Part shown: positions 1-9,015 of the stretch, in pieces | Numbering within the stretch: the first letter of the stretch is position 1 | How the letters are laid out: the number at the start of each line of letters is the position of its first letter | Origin: JAVVHH01 sp965276815 | GTDB lineage: Bacteria; Pseudomonadota; Alphaproteobacteria; Acetobacterales; Acetobacteraceae | Assembly: GCA_965276815.1 (NCBI GenBank) | Contig: CBDIBE010000007.1 | Coordinates: 248,001 to 312,000, forward strand | Reading direction: 5' to 3' | Length of the DNA: 64,000 nucleotides | The notes under the pieces: generated by a model | Seen by the model: only the letters and a program-made list of their open reading frames with translations | What the model was told of the DNA's origin: nothing | Databases searched by the model: none | Position numbers and translations under genes: made by a program

Positions 1-227
1 AGCGCCTTGACCAGGTCATCGACCGAGCGGGTCGAGATGCCCTGGATGTAGGCTTCCTGGATCACCGCCGTCAGCGCCTTCTCGGCCAAGCGGCGCGGTT
101 CGAGGAAGCTGGGAAAGTAGCTGCCTTTGCGCAGCTGCGGGATGCGCAGCTCGACGCTGCCAGCCCGCGTATGCCAGTCGCGGTCGCGATACCCGTTGCG
201 CTGGTTGACCCGACCGTCACTGCGCTC
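1..227 (-). mobile_element. IS256-family transposase fragment (runs off window start)
   Basis: Reading the minus strand from about position 227 gives a typical Mutator/IS256 stretch: a GYRDRDW block, a VELRIPQLRKG block, and an AYIQGISTRSVDDLV block that precedes the helix-turn-helix in this family. No start codon precedes it in frame, and residues upstream of the GYR motif are missing, so the 5' end is truncated at the junction with the small open frame at 217-321. The rest lies outside the window. The same family occurs as a broken copy at 43.3-44.1 kb. Confidence 0.75.
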
Positions 228-321
228 GCCGTGCCCGGTGCCGCATGGCCCGACGCAATTGTGGCGGCAATTCAGGATAAACCTCTTTGAGTCGCTCCAG
301 AATGTCGGGGGTTGAGGGCAT
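217..321 (-). pseudogene. Remnant of an RpiR-type regulator N-terminus (tentative)
   Basis: A 34-codon minus-strand frame starts with ATG at 321 behind a purine-rich ribosome site and encodes PDILERLKEVYPELPPQLRR. This resembles the opening helix of MurR/RpiR regulators. The frame then meets IS256 sequence and stops at TGA 217-219. I read it as the first part of a regulator cut by a transposon-associated rearrangement. The match is short, so chance similarity cannot be excluded. Confidence 0.35.
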
Positions 322-358
322 TCGTTCTTTTTCGTCAAGTTCGGAGACTGCAAAGCAC

Positions 359-378
359 AAACCACCCTGCAGTGGTTT
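359..378. promoter_or_regulatory. Inverted repeat upstream of the liv operon
   Basis: AAACCAC (359-365) and GTGGTTT (372-378) form perfect 7-base arms around a 6-base centre. It lies in the 350-base gene-free stretch before livK and about 100 bases upstream of the proposed promoter. It could be an operator or a chance hairpin; no binding protein can be named. Confidence 0.3.
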
Positions 379-480
379 GGGCAAGTCTGCCCCTCCGTTC
401 GTCGTGCCAGCGTGGTCATCACTGATGGGAGGTGCTTTTGGCCGAGCGTCGGCCGCTCCTGGTTCGCCGTGAGCGCGATG

Positions 481-522
481 TTGACATCGAGCTGACCGCC
501 TAGTTACAGATATTCTCTAGGA
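481..522 (+). promoter_or_regulatory. Putative livK promoter with IclR-type operator half
   Basis: A consensus TTGACA lies at 481-486. A weak -10 candidate TACAGA lies at 505-510, spacer 18. The element ATTCTCTAGGA (512-522) overlaps the expected start of transcription. The iclR promoter at 16589-16634 has the same arrangement, with ATTCTCT starting exactly 31 bases after the first T of TTGACA. This suggests one regulator acts on both. Confidence 0.45.
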
Positions 523-673
523 TGAGCACTGCATTCTATATGGGGAATGGTTCCCGGTTGGGCGGCGCCGAACTCCCGGCGAGCCGCCACGGTCTTGACC
601 TGGTAGAATAGCAGCCGTTGCCGCCGGAACGGGCCAAAACCTCAAGCTGGCTTTGAATTCAGGAGGAAACCAG

Positions 674-1855
674 ATGAAGCAAACCAAAGGGTGGAGCAGA
701 CGCACTGTTCTCGCCGGCCTTGGCGCCGGAACGGTGATGGCCGCCACAGCCGGGAGAGCCCGGGCGGACGTGCCCGACGTGCTCAAGATCGGCGCGATCC
801 TGTCCATGAGCGGCTCCTCGCCGTATTACGGCACCGTAATGAGCCGCGGTGCGCAAATGGCGGTCGACGAGATCAACGAGAAGGGCGGGGTGGGCGGCAA
901 GAAGCTGCAGCTCGTCATCGAGGATCATAAGAGCGGCAACACGCAAGCGGCGGTCGACGGAATGAATCGGCTGATCACGCTGGAAAACGCGCAAGCTGTT
1001 CTGCTCTCGTTTTCCGGGCCGACGGTTGCCGTCGCGCCGCTTTCGGAACAGAAGCAGATCTTCGTCATGAACGGCGGCGGCGTCAGCCCGAAGATGATCG
1101 GCGTCTCCAAATACATGTTCCACAACCGGGCCTTGGCCTCCGACCTGGCAACCGGCATCATCGAACGCGCGCATGAGCGCGGTTTGAACAAGGTTGCCCA
1201 GATCGCGATCAAATCGGAGTTCGGCGATTCCGCGATTGCAGCGTCAAACGATGCGGCCAAGCGCCTGGGCATGAACGTGGTCGCGGTCGAGCAATTTGGC
1301 CAAGATGCGACCAACATCGACACGCAGGTCGCCAAGCTGCGCGCCGCCCAGCCCGACGCCATCGCCGATTGGCCGACCACGCCGCAATCGGGCATGGTGG
1401 TCAAGCACGTGCGGGAATTCGGCATGCGCCAGCCGGTCCTGGCGATGGAATGGACGGCGGAGGACACGAAGCTCGCCGGGGTCCAGAACGCCGAGGGTGT
1501 CGAGGTGCTGACCGACTATTTCGGCAAGAGCCCGGACAATCCCTGGGGCAACCGTTTCTTCGACGCGTACAAGGCCAAATACGGCGAGGATCCCGATTTC
1601 TACGCCGCGAATTACTATGAAGCGGTTTTCGTCATCGCCGAGTGTATCCGGCGCGCCCAGGCCAAAGGCGGCGATTGGTGGAGCGGCGCGCGCTTGACTG
1701 ACGCCCTCTGGCAAGACCCGGCCTTCGACAGCGTCTACGGCGGCAAAATGACCTTCGGCAAAAACGGCGTCGCCCACAAGCGGGTCGCGCTGCTGCGCAT
1801 TCATGACGGCCAACCGGTGCTCGACCATTACATGCAGACCAGCGCAACAGAGTGA
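674..1855 (+). CDS. livK: ABC transporter substrate-binding protein, branched-chain amino acid type
   Basis: Periplasmic receptor of a LIV-type importer, 393 residues. The start is the ATG at 674 because AGGAGG lies at 661-666; an upstream in-frame ATG at 653 has no such site. The N-terminus carries a twin-arginine-like RR followed by a hydrophobic stretch and an Ala-rich cleavage region (GRARA). The mature protein opens with LKIGAILSMSG and continues with the family's GGKKLQLV segment. It heads an operon with permease and ATPase genes. Given the acyl-CoA ligases and hydratases that follow, the ligand may be a carboxylic acid rather than an amino acid; that is inference. Confidence 0.9.
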   Translation: MKQTKGWSRRTVLAGLGAGTVMAATAGRARADVPDVLKIGAILSMSGSSPYYGTVMSRGAQMAVDEINEKGGVGGKKLQLVIEDHKSGNTQAAVDGMNRLITLENAQAVLLSFSGPTVAVAPLSEQKQIFVMNGGGVSPKMIGVSKYMFHNRALASDLATGIIERAHERGLNKVAQIAIKSEFGDSAIAASNDAAKRLGMNVVAVEQFGQDATNIDTQVAKLRAAQPDAIADWPTTPQSGMVVKHVREFGMRQPVLAMEWTAEDTKLAGVQNAEGVEVLTDYFGKSPDNPWGNRFFDAYKAKYGEDPDFYAANYYEAVFVIAECIRRAQAKGGDWWSGARLTDALWQDPAFDSVYGGKMTFGKNGVAHKRVALLRIHDGQPVLDHYMQTSATE

Positions 1856-1886
1856 GACAGCCGACGCGTGACGCCGGGAGCGCGCC

Positions 1887-2747
1887 ATGGACCTGCTGAT
1901 TCAGCTTCTCGTCACCGGGCTGATCAACGGCAGCCACTACGCGCTGCTGGGGATCGGCTTCGGGCTGATCTTTGGGACGACCGGTATCGTTCACTTCGCA
2001 TACGGGCCGCTTTTCGCGGCCGCTGCCTACCTGATCTGGTGGTTGGCGGCGGTCGCTGGCTTGCCTTTTCTGCTGGCCACCGTGGTCGGCGCGGCGCTCG
2101 CCGCACTGCTCGGCATCCTATCGTATCTTGCGGTGTATCGGCCGCTGCTGCGCAGCCAATCGCCGCCCTTCGTGGTGTTGGTCAGCTCGCTGGGCCTGTT
2201 CGTCATCGTCTCCAATCTGATCGGCATCGTGTTTGGCACGGACGCGAAAACCGTTGATGTGCCCTACGGCGTCTACTTTCTCGGGGAGAGCGTGATCACC
2301 GGGGTACAGGTGTCGCAGGTGGTCGCGGTGATCGCGGTGGCGCTGCTGCTGCTTGGCTTTCTACGCTTCACCTCCTACGGCAACGCCGTCCGCGCGATGG
2401 CGGACAACGTGCAAATGGCACGCGTCATCGGCGTGCGAACGGAGCGGGTCACGATCCTGGTCTTCGGCTTGGGATCGGCGATCTCCGCGATCGCGGCGGC
2501 GCATATCCTGGTGCGCGACGGCGCGCTGCCCGGGATGGGCTTCCTGGCCGTGTTCTACGCGTTCGTCTGCGTCGTGGTCGGCGGCGTCGGGTCAATCTGG
2601 GGTGCGGCGCTCGGCGGCATCCTGGTCGGCATGGTCGAGAGTGCCGGCATGTGGAGAATCCCCAGCGAGTGGCAGTCCACGATCGCCTTCGTCGTGCTGT
2701 TCGCGGTCATCCTTTGGCGCCCGACCGGCCTGCTGAAAGGCGCCTGA
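1887..2747 (+). CDS. livH: Branched-chain-type ABC transporter permease LivH
   Basis: Inner-membrane permease of 286 residues with about eight hydrophobic segments. It has the LivH opening (LITGLINGSHYALLGIGF-like) and the conserved region around RAMADNVQMARVIGV that contacts the ATPases. It starts 31 bases after livK behind GGGAG, and livM-livG follows after 6 bases. It is expected to pair with the fused LivM. Confidence 0.93.
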   Translation: MDLLIQLLVTGLINGSHYALLGIGFGLIFGTTGIVHFAYGPLFAAAAYLIWWLAAVAGLPFLLATVVGAALAALLGILSYLAVYRPLLRSQSPPFVVLVSSLGLFVIVSNLIGIVFGTDAKTVDVPYGVYFLGESVITGVQVSQVVAVIAVALLLLGFLRFTSYGNAVRAMADNVQMARVIGVRTERVTILVFGLGSAISAIAAAHILVRDGALPGMGFLAVFYAFVCVVVGGVGSIWGAALGGILVGMVESAGMWRIPSEWQSTIAFVVLFAVILWRPTGLLKGA

Positions 2748-2753
2748 CCGGTC

Positions 2754-4430
2754 ATGGACTACCTTTACCACGTCCTGGTCATGATGTGCCTGTACGTTGT
2801 TCTGGCAACGTCGTTCAACATCCTGATCGGGCTGGCTGGCCTTTTCGCGCTGGCGCACGCGACGTTCTACGCCATCGGCGCGTACACCACCGCCATTCTC
2901 ACGCTTCGCTTCGGTCTGCCGTTCCCCATCCCGCTGCTGATTGGGGCGGCGCTGGCCGGGGTGATCGGCTGCGCGTCGGCTGTGCCGGCGATGCGCGTTG
3001 GCGGCCACTACCTCGTGGTGATCACCCTGGCGCTGCAGATCATCGTCATCGACGCGCTGCGCAATCTGCAGGACCTGACCGGCGGGCCGGACGGCCTGAA
3101 CGGGATTCCCGGCATTGTCCTGTTCGGCTGGCCGTTGTCCACGCCATTGCGTTTTTTGGGCTTGGCGGCCGCCGTCGCGGCGCTCTGCCTCCTGATCGCC
3201 TGGCGCACGGAGCGCTCGCCGTTTGGCCGCGCGCTGCGCGCCTTGCGCGAGAACGAGCTGGCCGCCGCCGCGGTGGGCAAGGACGTGGTCGGCATGAAGC
3301 TGAAAGCGTTCGCGCTCTCCGCCGGGCTGGCAGCTGTCGCGGGATCGCTGCTCGCGCAGTATATCGGCTTCGTCGGCCCGCAATCCTTCACGGTTGACGA
3401 GACCATCTTCATTCTCGGCATGGTGATCCTGGGTGGCACGGGCAATACGCTCGGCGCCGCGCTTGGCGCCGTCGTGCTCGTAGCGTTGCCGGAGGTGTTG
3501 AAGTTCGTCGCCTTGCCGCCGGCGACGGCGGACATGATGCGCAACGTGCTCTACGGGCTGATCCTCATCCTGGTGCTCCGGATCCGGCCGCGCGGGCTGC
3601 TGCCAGAGCAGCATGGGGCTCCGCGGGCCGCGCCCGGCTCTGCCGAGACCGCGACACCCCGGCCGAAGGACACGGTTCCGGCGATCCTGCGCGCCGTTGG
3701 CCTGCAGAAGCGGTTCGGCGGCATTCGGGCGGTGAACGGGGTCGATATCGAACTGCATCCCGGCACCATCACCGGCCTCATCGGCCCCAACGGGGCCGGC
3801 AAGACAACCGCCTTTAACCTGCTGACCGGCTTTCTGCAGCCGGATGAGGGGCACGTCACCTATCGCGGGCGGGAGATCACCGGGCTGCGGCCGCACGCGA
3901 TCGTCTCCGCCGGCGTGGCCCGCTCGTTTCAGGACCTGCGCCTGTTTCGCGGCATGTCGGTGCTGGAGAACGTGCTGGTGGCGATGCCGGACCAAACCGG
4001 GGACCGGCTGTTCGCCAACTTCCTACGGCCCTGGAAGGTGGCCGCGGAGGAGCGCCGCAACGCCGCCCGGGCTCGGGCGCTGCTGGCCCATGTCGGGCTG
4101 AACGCCAACCCGCTGGGCTCGACCGACAATCTCTCCTACGCGGAGGAGAAGCTGCTGGTAATCGCCCGGCTTCTCGCCACCGACTCCCGTGTGCTTCTGC
4201 TGGACGAACCGCTTTCCGGGCTGGATCCCGTGACGCTGAATGAGATCCTGCCAATTATTCGCCAACTGGCAGCCTCCGGGCACACGATCTGCGTCGTCGA
4301 GCACAATCTCGACGTGATCCGCGGCTTGTGCGACACGGCCTGCTATCTCGACAACGGGAAGGTGCTGGCGACCGGCGAGCCGGACGTGCTCATGCAGGAC
4401 CCGCATTTGGTGCAGAGCTACCTGCGGTGA
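2754..4430 (+). CDS. livMG: LivM permease fused to LivG ATPase
   Basis: A single 558-residue protein. Residues 1 to about 285 form a LivM-type permease with the ALREN coupling segment. After a Pro/Ala-rich linker near 288-305 comes a complete LivG-type ATPase with Walker A GPNGAGKTT (near 348), the signature region with SYAEEKLL, and Walker B RVLLLDEPLSGLDP. Known systems usually encode these separately, although LivM-LivG fusions occur. No frame break is seen, so this is a true fusion. It is followed by livF with a four-base GTGA overlap. Confidence 0.93.
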   Translation: MDYLYHVLVMMCLYVVLATSFNILIGLAGLFALAHATFYAIGAYTTAILTLRFGLPFPIPLLIGAALAGVIGCASAVPAMRVGGHYLVVITLALQIIVIDALRNLQDLTGGPDGLNGIPGIVLFGWPLSTPLRFLGLAAAVAALCLLIAWRTERSPFGRALRALRENELAAAAVGKDVVGMKLKAFALSAGLAAVAGSLLAQYIGFVGPQSFTVDETIFILGMVILGGTGNTLGAALGAVVLVALPEVLKFVALPPATADMMRNVLYGLILILVLRIRPRGLLPEQHGAPRAAPGSAETATPRPKDTVPAILRAVGLQKRFGGIRAVNGVDIELHPGTITGLIGPNGAGKTTAFNLLTGFLQPDEGHVTYRGREITGLRPHAIVSAGVARSFQDLRLFRGMSVLENVLVAMPDQTGDRLFANFLRPWKVAAEERRNAARARALLAHVGLNANPLGSTDNLSYAEEKLLVIARLLATDSRVLLLDEPLSGLDPVTLNEILPIIRQLAASGHTICVVEHNLDVIRGLCDTACYLDNGKVLATGEPDVLMQDPHLVQSYLR

Positions 4431-5137
4431 ATGGCCCATTCCTCGCCGTTCAAGGCCTGACCACCCGTTACGGCAAGCGCGCCGCGATCGAAGATGTCGG
4501 GTTCGAACTCGCTGCGCAGGACGTGTTGCTCGTGCTTGGCCATAACGGTGCCGGCAAGACAACGCTGTTGAGCTCCATCTTCGGGCTCGTTCGCCCCAGC
4601 GCCGGTCGCATCACCTATCGCGGCCAAGACATCACGCTGCATGACCCGGCGCGCAACGTCACCGACGGCATCGCCTACGTGCCGCAGGGCCATGGCATCT
4701 TCCCGCGCCTTTCGGTGGCCGAGAACCTGGCCCTGGGCGGGCTCACTGTCCGCGACCGCCACTTGCTGCCGGAGCGGCTGCGCAACATCCAGGCCCTGTT
4801 CCCGATCCTTAAGCAGCGGGTCGGGCAGCGCGCCGGCACGATGTCTGGCGGGCAGCAGCAGATGCTGGCCATTGGCATCGCGCTGATGCACGCGCCGGCG
4901 CTGCTCATCTTGGATGAGCCGTCCATCGGCCTTGCGCCGAACCTGGTGGGCGAAGTCATGCAGGCGATCGGGCGCATCAACCGCGACATGGGAACCACCA
5001 CCGTCGTCGTCGAGCAGAACATTGAGGCGAGCCTGCCCATCGCCGGCCGGGTCATGATCTTGAAGATGGGCCGCAAAGTTTATGACGGTCCGCCCGGCCA
5101 GCTCGGCGACCGCAACTACCTGATGACCTTCTTCTAA
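4427..5137 (+). CDS. livF: Branched-chain-type ABC transporter ATPase LivF
   Basis: Second ATPase of the importer, 236 residues, with Walker A GHNGAGKTT, signature MSGGQQQMLAI and Walker B LLILDEPSIGLAP. The GTG at 4427 overlaps the livMG stop (GTGA) and gives the usual length. A longer open frame begins at 4328, but that part lies inside livMG and has no LivF similarity. Tight coupling supports equal dosage of the two ATPases. Confidence 0.93.
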   Translation: MNGPFLAVQGLTTRYGKRAAIEDVGFELAAQDVLLVLGHNGAGKTTLLSSIFGLVRPSAGRITYRGQDITLHDPARNVTDGIAYVPQGHGIFPRLSVAENLALGGLTVRDRHLLPERLRNIQALFPILKQRVGQRAGTMSGGQQQMLAIGIALMHAPALLILDEPSIGLAPNLVGEVMQAIGRINRDMGTTTVVVEQNIEASLPIAGRVMILKMGRKVYDGPPGQLGDRNYLMTFF

Positions 5138-5160
5138 CAGCCAGGGGACGATCGGCATTC

Positions 5161-6246
5161 ATGCCTAAAATTCTCATCGTTGGCGCGCTCGGCGCGGTGG
5201 GCCATTCCGCGCTGGAGCATTTTGAGCGCTTGCCGGATTGGGAGGTCGTCGGCATGTCGCGGCGCACGCCGGAGTTCCCCACGAGGGCGAGCTGGATTTC
5301 CGCCGACCTGCGCGATGCCGATGACACCAAGGAGAAGCTGGCCGGGCTGCGCGACGTCACGCATATCGCCTACACCGCCGTTTACGAGAAGGCAGACGTC
5401 ACACGCGGCTGGTCCGAGTGGGACCACGTGGAGATCAATCTCGCCATGCTGAAGAACCTGGTCGAGAGCGTCGAACGGGGCTCGCCGGGACTGCGGCACA
5501 TTACGCTGATGCAGGGCACCAAGGCGTATGGCGGCCATCTTGGTCCGTTCCGCCAGCCTGCGCGCGAGAGCGACCCGCGCTACATGGGCCCGAACTTCTA
5601 CTACCCGCAGATGGATTGGCTTGCCGAGCGGCAGCAGGGCAAGGGCTGGTCCTGGACGGTTCTGCGACCGCAGATCGTCTGCGGCGTTGCGCTTGGCTCG
5701 CCGCTGAACATCATCAGCGCCATCGGCGTCTTCGCGGCGGTGTCGCGCGAGTATGGCATTCCGTTGCGCTTTCCGGGCGGCCCGGAACGGATCGGCGAGG
5801 CGACCGACGCACGGCTGATTGCGCGTGCGATGGAGTGGGCGGGGACGCATGACAGCGCCGGCAACCAGGTCTTCAACGTCACCAACGGCGACGTCTACAT
5901 CTGGCAGAATATCTGGCCGCGCGTCGCCGAACTGTTCGGCATGGAATCGGCGCCGCCGCATCCGTTCTCGTTGGCGCGCGTGATGCCGCAGAATAAGCCG
6001 ATTTGGGAAACCGTGGTCCGCAAATACGCTCTGATGCCCAATGCCTATGAGCACGTCGTGCCCTCCTGGCAGTTTGCCGACTTCCTGCTCGGCTACGGCC
6101 AGCGCCCCAATCCGCACCATATGAGTACGATCAAGATCCGCCGCGCGGGCTTCGCCGACTGCGTCGATACGGAGGACATGTTCGTCGAGCTGCTGAGCGA
6201 GATGCAGGACCGGCGCATCTTGCCCGGGAGGAGCAAGGTCTCTTGA
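5161..6246 (+). CDS. PRISE-type SDR: progesterone 5beta-reductase / iridoid-synthase-like enone reductase
   Basis: Extended short-chain dehydrogenase of 361 residues. The glycine-rich nucleotide site is VGALGAVG near the N-terminus. The PRISE-type catalytic pair is visible: Lys in QGTKAYGG (near residue 121) and Tyr in NFYYPQMD (near 145), followed by WTVLRPQIVCG. Family members reduce activated C=C bonds of enones with NADPH, including steroids, iridoid precursors and small enones. It sits between livF and an acyl-CoA synthetase gene whose TTG start overlaps its stop, so it probably acts on the imported substrate or an early intermediate. The actual substrate is unknown. Confidence 0.8.
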   Translation: MPKILIVGALGAVGHSALEHFERLPDWEVVGMSRRTPEFPTRASWISADLRDADDTKEKLAGLRDVTHIAYTAVYEKADVTRGWSEWDHVEINLAMLKNLVESVERGSPGLRHITLMQGTKAYGGHLGPFRQPARESDPRYMGPNFYYPQMDWLAERQQGKGWSWTVLRPQIVCGVALGSPLNIISAIGVFAAVSREYGIPLRFPGGPERIGEATDARLIARAMEWAGTHDSAGNQVFNVTNGDVYIWQNIWPRVAELFGMESAPPHPFSLARVMPQNKPIWETVVRKYALMPNAYEHVVPSWQFADFLLGYGQRPNPHHMSTIKIRRAGFADCVDTEDMFVELLSEMQDRRILPGRSKVS

Positions 6247-7862
6247 ACCCGGACAGCTTCCAGCCGGAATGGCAGCATGTCAGCGAGCTGGTCGCGGCGC
6301 GCGGCCGGGCCATGCCCGATCGGCTGGCGGTCGAGGTCTGCGGGCAGCCGATGACCTATGCCGAGCTGGACGCGGCCGCCAGCCGAGTCGCCTGGAATCT
6401 GGCCCGGGTGGGCGTAGGCAAGGGCGACCGCGTCGCCAATCTGGCCTTCAACTGCCTCGAGCAGCTTCTGGTTTGGTTCGGGGCCAACCGGCTTGGTGCG
6501 GTTTGGGTGCCGCTCAACGCCACGCTGGAAGGGCGCGATCTCGTTTATGCGCTGTCCGACGCCGCGCCGAAGGTCGTGTTTGTCGATACGGAGTGCCGGG
6601 GGCGGCTGGATACGATTTGGGCCGAGCTGGCGCGCCCGCCGGAACGCGTGCTGATCGAGGGCGACGACGAAGGGTCGTTCGCGGGTTTCCTGTCACCGGA
6701 CGGGACGCCGCCGGCGGTCGACATCCTCGGCTCCGACCCGGCCGTCATCATCTACACGGGCGGCACGACCGGGGCGCCAAAGGGTGTGGTGCTGCCGCAC
6801 ATGGCGTGGATCGCGTCGGGCTACCGCTACATTGACACGTTTGCGGTCGGGCCGGACGACCGGCACATGTGCGTGACGTCGCTGTTCCACAATGCCGGGC
6901 TGATGATCGGCACGATGGGCCCGATCGTCGCCGGCATCCCGACCTTCGTCGAGCGTTGGTTCAGCGCCAGCAATTTCTGGCGCCGCGCGTGCGAGACCGG
7001 GGCGACGGTGATCGACCCAATCGGCACGATGGTGACCTTGCTGTGCCACCAGCCGCCCGGCCCGCTCGACCGTGCGCACAAGGTGCGGGTTTCGCTCGGC
7101 GTGCTGAGCCAGGTTCCACCGACCATTGCTGACACGTTCCGGATCCGTTTCGGCCTGAAGATCGTGAACGTCTACTCCCTTTCGGAAACTGGCGGCGTGC
7201 TGATCGTGCACAACAAGGCCGACTCGCCCAAGCCGGAAGCGAATGGCAAACCGTGGGGCTGGTGCGAAATTCGGATCGTGGACGAAGCCGATCGGGCGCT
7301 GCCGCCGGGTCAGCCCGGCGAGATCACGATGCGCCCCACGGTTCCGTTCACCTTCATGCTCGGCTATCTCAACAATCCCGAGGCGACCGTTCGCTGCTTT
7401 CGCAACCTATGGCTCCATACCGGCGACATCGGCTACCTCGACGCGGACGGCTATTTGTTCTTCACGGGGCGGCAGGTGCATTGGCTGCGGACCCGGGGCG
7501 AGAACGTCTCTGCATACGAGGTCGAGACCATTATCAGTGCCTATCCCGGCGTGCGCGAAGCGATCGTCGTCGGTGTTCCGGCAGCGCTCGGCGAGGAGGA
7601 CGTTAAGCTGTTCGTCATCCCGCACGACGATGTAGAGATCGACCCGGCGACGCTCTACCGATGGTGCCAGGGGCGAATGGCGCCGTTCAAGATCCCGCGC
7701 TTCATTGAGCTGGCTGACGAATTTCCGCGCTCCTCCACCAAGCGGGAAGTGGAGCGCCACAAGCTGAAGGCGCAGCTGAACGAACACGCCTGGGACGCCG
7801 AGCTCGTCTTCGGCCGCCTCAGCCTGCGCACTGGCGCACGCTCCGCACAGCAACACCGATGA
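6243..7862 (+). CDS. AMP-forming acyl-CoA synthetase (ANL superfamily, CaiC-like)
   Basis: Activates a carboxylic acid to its CoA thioester through an acyl-adenylate; 539 residues. The TTG start at 6243 overlaps the previous stop (TTGA). The P-loop-like AMP motif YTGGTTGAPKG lies near residue 170, the adenine-binding block is VYSLSETGG, and LHTGDIGYLDADGY precedes the hinge. The C-terminal catalytic-lysine segment reads FPRSSTKREVERHKL, a divergent version of the usual PRTxTGK, with Lys kept. The substrate cannot be told from sequence. Confidence 0.88.
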   Translation: MNPDSFQPEWQHVSELVAARGRAMPDRLAVEVCGQPMTYAELDAAASRVAWNLARVGVGKGDRVANLAFNCLEQLLVWFGANRLGAVWVPLNATLEGRDLVYALSDAAPKVVFVDTECRGRLDTIWAELARPPERVLIEGDDEGSFAGFLSPDGTPPAVDILGSDPAVIIYTGGTTGAPKGVVLPHMAWIASGYRYIDTFAVGPDDRHMCVTSLFHNAGLMIGTMGPIVAGIPTFVERWFSASNFWRRACETGATVIDPIGTMVTLLCHQPPGPLDRAHKVRVSLGVLSQVPPTIADTFRIRFGLKIVNVYSLSETGGVLIVHNKADSPKPEANGKPWGWCEIRIVDEADRALPPGQPGEITMRPTVPFTFMLGYLNNPEATVRCFRNLWLHTGDIGYLDADGYLFFTGRQVHWLRTRGENVSAYEVETIISAYPGVREAIVVGVPAALGEEDVKLFVIPHDDVEIDPATLYRWCQGRMAPFKIPRFIELADEFPRSSTKREVERHKLKAQLNEHAWDAELVFGRLSLRTGARSAQQHR

Positions 7863-7874
7863 TCGGGAATAGCA

Positions 7875-8330
7875 ATGCACACGCTCTTCTACGAGGATAT
7901 CACCGTCGGGCAGATCTTTCGTAGTCCCGGACGAACCGTGACGGAGGCCGACAACACCTTTTTCTGCATGCTCTCCGGTGACTGGAATCCGGTCCACGCC
8001 AATGTCGAATATTCCAAGAATACCCGCTACGGGCAGCGGATCGTGGCCGGGCTTTTCGGCGTCACGCTCATCACGGGCGCGATGACCCAGTGGGGAATCT
8101 TCGAGGGATCGGCGATCGCGATGCTGAACCTCACGGAGTGGGCCTTCAAAGGGCCGATCCTGATCGGCGACACGCTGACCATCGAGATGGAGATCGCCGG
8201 CAAGCGTCTGACCTCGAAAGGCGACGCTGGCATTATCGAGCGTCGGTTCAGGTTGCTGAACCAGAGTGCGGCGGTCATTCAAGCCGGCTCGTCGGACATG
8301 ATGATCGCGCGCCGTCCGGCGTCCACATAG
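7875..8330 (+). CDS. MaoC-family (R)-specific enoyl-CoA hydratase
   Basis: Single hot-dog domain of 151 residues carrying the hydratase-2 motif SGDWNPVH (residues 34-41), in which Asp and His are catalytic. It is 12 bases after the acyl-CoA synthetase gene and ends the liv-led operon. It would hydrate a 2-enoyl-CoA made from the imported acid. The next gene is convergent (TetR, minus strand), only 4 bases after the stop. Confidence 0.85.
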   Translation: MHTLFYEDITVGQIFRSPGRTVTEADNTFFCMLSGDWNPVHANVEYSKNTRYGQRIVAGLFGVTLITGAMTQWGIFEGSAIAMLNLTEWAFKGPILIGDTLTIEMEIAGKRLTSKGDAGIIERRFRLLNQSAAVIQAGSSDMMIARRPAST

Positions 8331-8334
8331 ACGA

Positions 8335-9015
8335 TCAGCCCGAGCCTCGATTCGGCCGCGGTCGAAGGCCTGTGGGTTTCTGGTGGAACAGCCCGCCGGA
8401 CAGGAGCTTCTTGTAGGCGCCCACGACTGCTTCGGGCATGGCCGCCGGCTCGAGCTGGTCGGCATAACGGCGGCAGAGATATTCCCTGGCACCCATCAGC
8501 ATATGGACCAGGGCCTCCGCCTCTTCGTTGCTGAACTCGCCGATGCCATCGCGGTCCCGCGCGCGCTTCAGGACGCGGACATAGGCGGTGGCCACAGTTT
8601 GCAAGTGACGGCGATAACCGTGGGGGGCCAACATCTCCGCCTCGACCAAGATGCGCAGGAAGCCGGGCATATAGCGCACATAGGCGAAAAAGGCGCGGAA
8701 CCGGTCAAGCTCCTTGTCCGCCTCGCTGACGTTCCGGCGTGTGCGCTCGCCGATGAAGCGCAGCATGTCCTTGCCGACCTCCGGCAGCAAATCGTCGAGC
8801 AGCTCCTGCCGGCTGTTGAAGTAGTTATAGAACGTCCCCTGGGCGACCCCGGCTGCCTCGGTGATGCGCGCGATCGAGGCCTCGGCATAGCCGTCGCGCC
8901 CGACGATGGCGGCGGCCGCGTCGAATAGCCGTTGACGGGTGACCTGGTTGCGTTCGGCGCGCGTGAGCTTGCCCGGCGAACCCGGCTGCAGCGTTGCCTG
9001 GGCCGAATGGTTCAT
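8335..9015 (-). CDS. TetR-family transcriptional regulator
   Basis: 226 residues. The N-terminal helix-turn-helix reads RQRLFDAAAAIVGRDGYAEASI, then AGVAQGTFYNYF, the family's recognition helix. The C-terminal ligand domain is divergent. Its ATG at 9015 overlaps the stop of the upstream acyl-CoA ligase gene (ATGA), so the two are co-transcribed. TetR proteins in such settings usually sense an acyl-CoA. The inverted repeat at 10615-10632 in the divergent promoter region is a possible target. Confidence 0.9.
   Translation of the reverse strand: MNHSAQATLQPGSPGKLTRAERNQVTRQRLFDAAAAIVGRDGYAEASIARITEAAGVAQGTFYNYFNSRQELLDDLLPEVGKDMLRFIGERTRRNVSEADKELDRFRAFFAYVRYMPGFLRILVEAEMLAPHGYRRHLQTVATAYVRVLKRARDRDGIGEFSNEEAEALVHMLMGAREYLCRRYADQLEPAAMPEAVVGAYKKLLSGGLFHQKPTGLRPRPNRGSG

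Noticed and set aside
653..673. Upstream ATG for livK
   Set aside because: The Shine-Dalgarno sequence lies after it, directly before ATG 674.
2592..3995. A 467-codon frame antisense to livH/livMG
   Set aside because: Composition typical of an antisense shadow (Gln/Arg/His-rich) and no start context.
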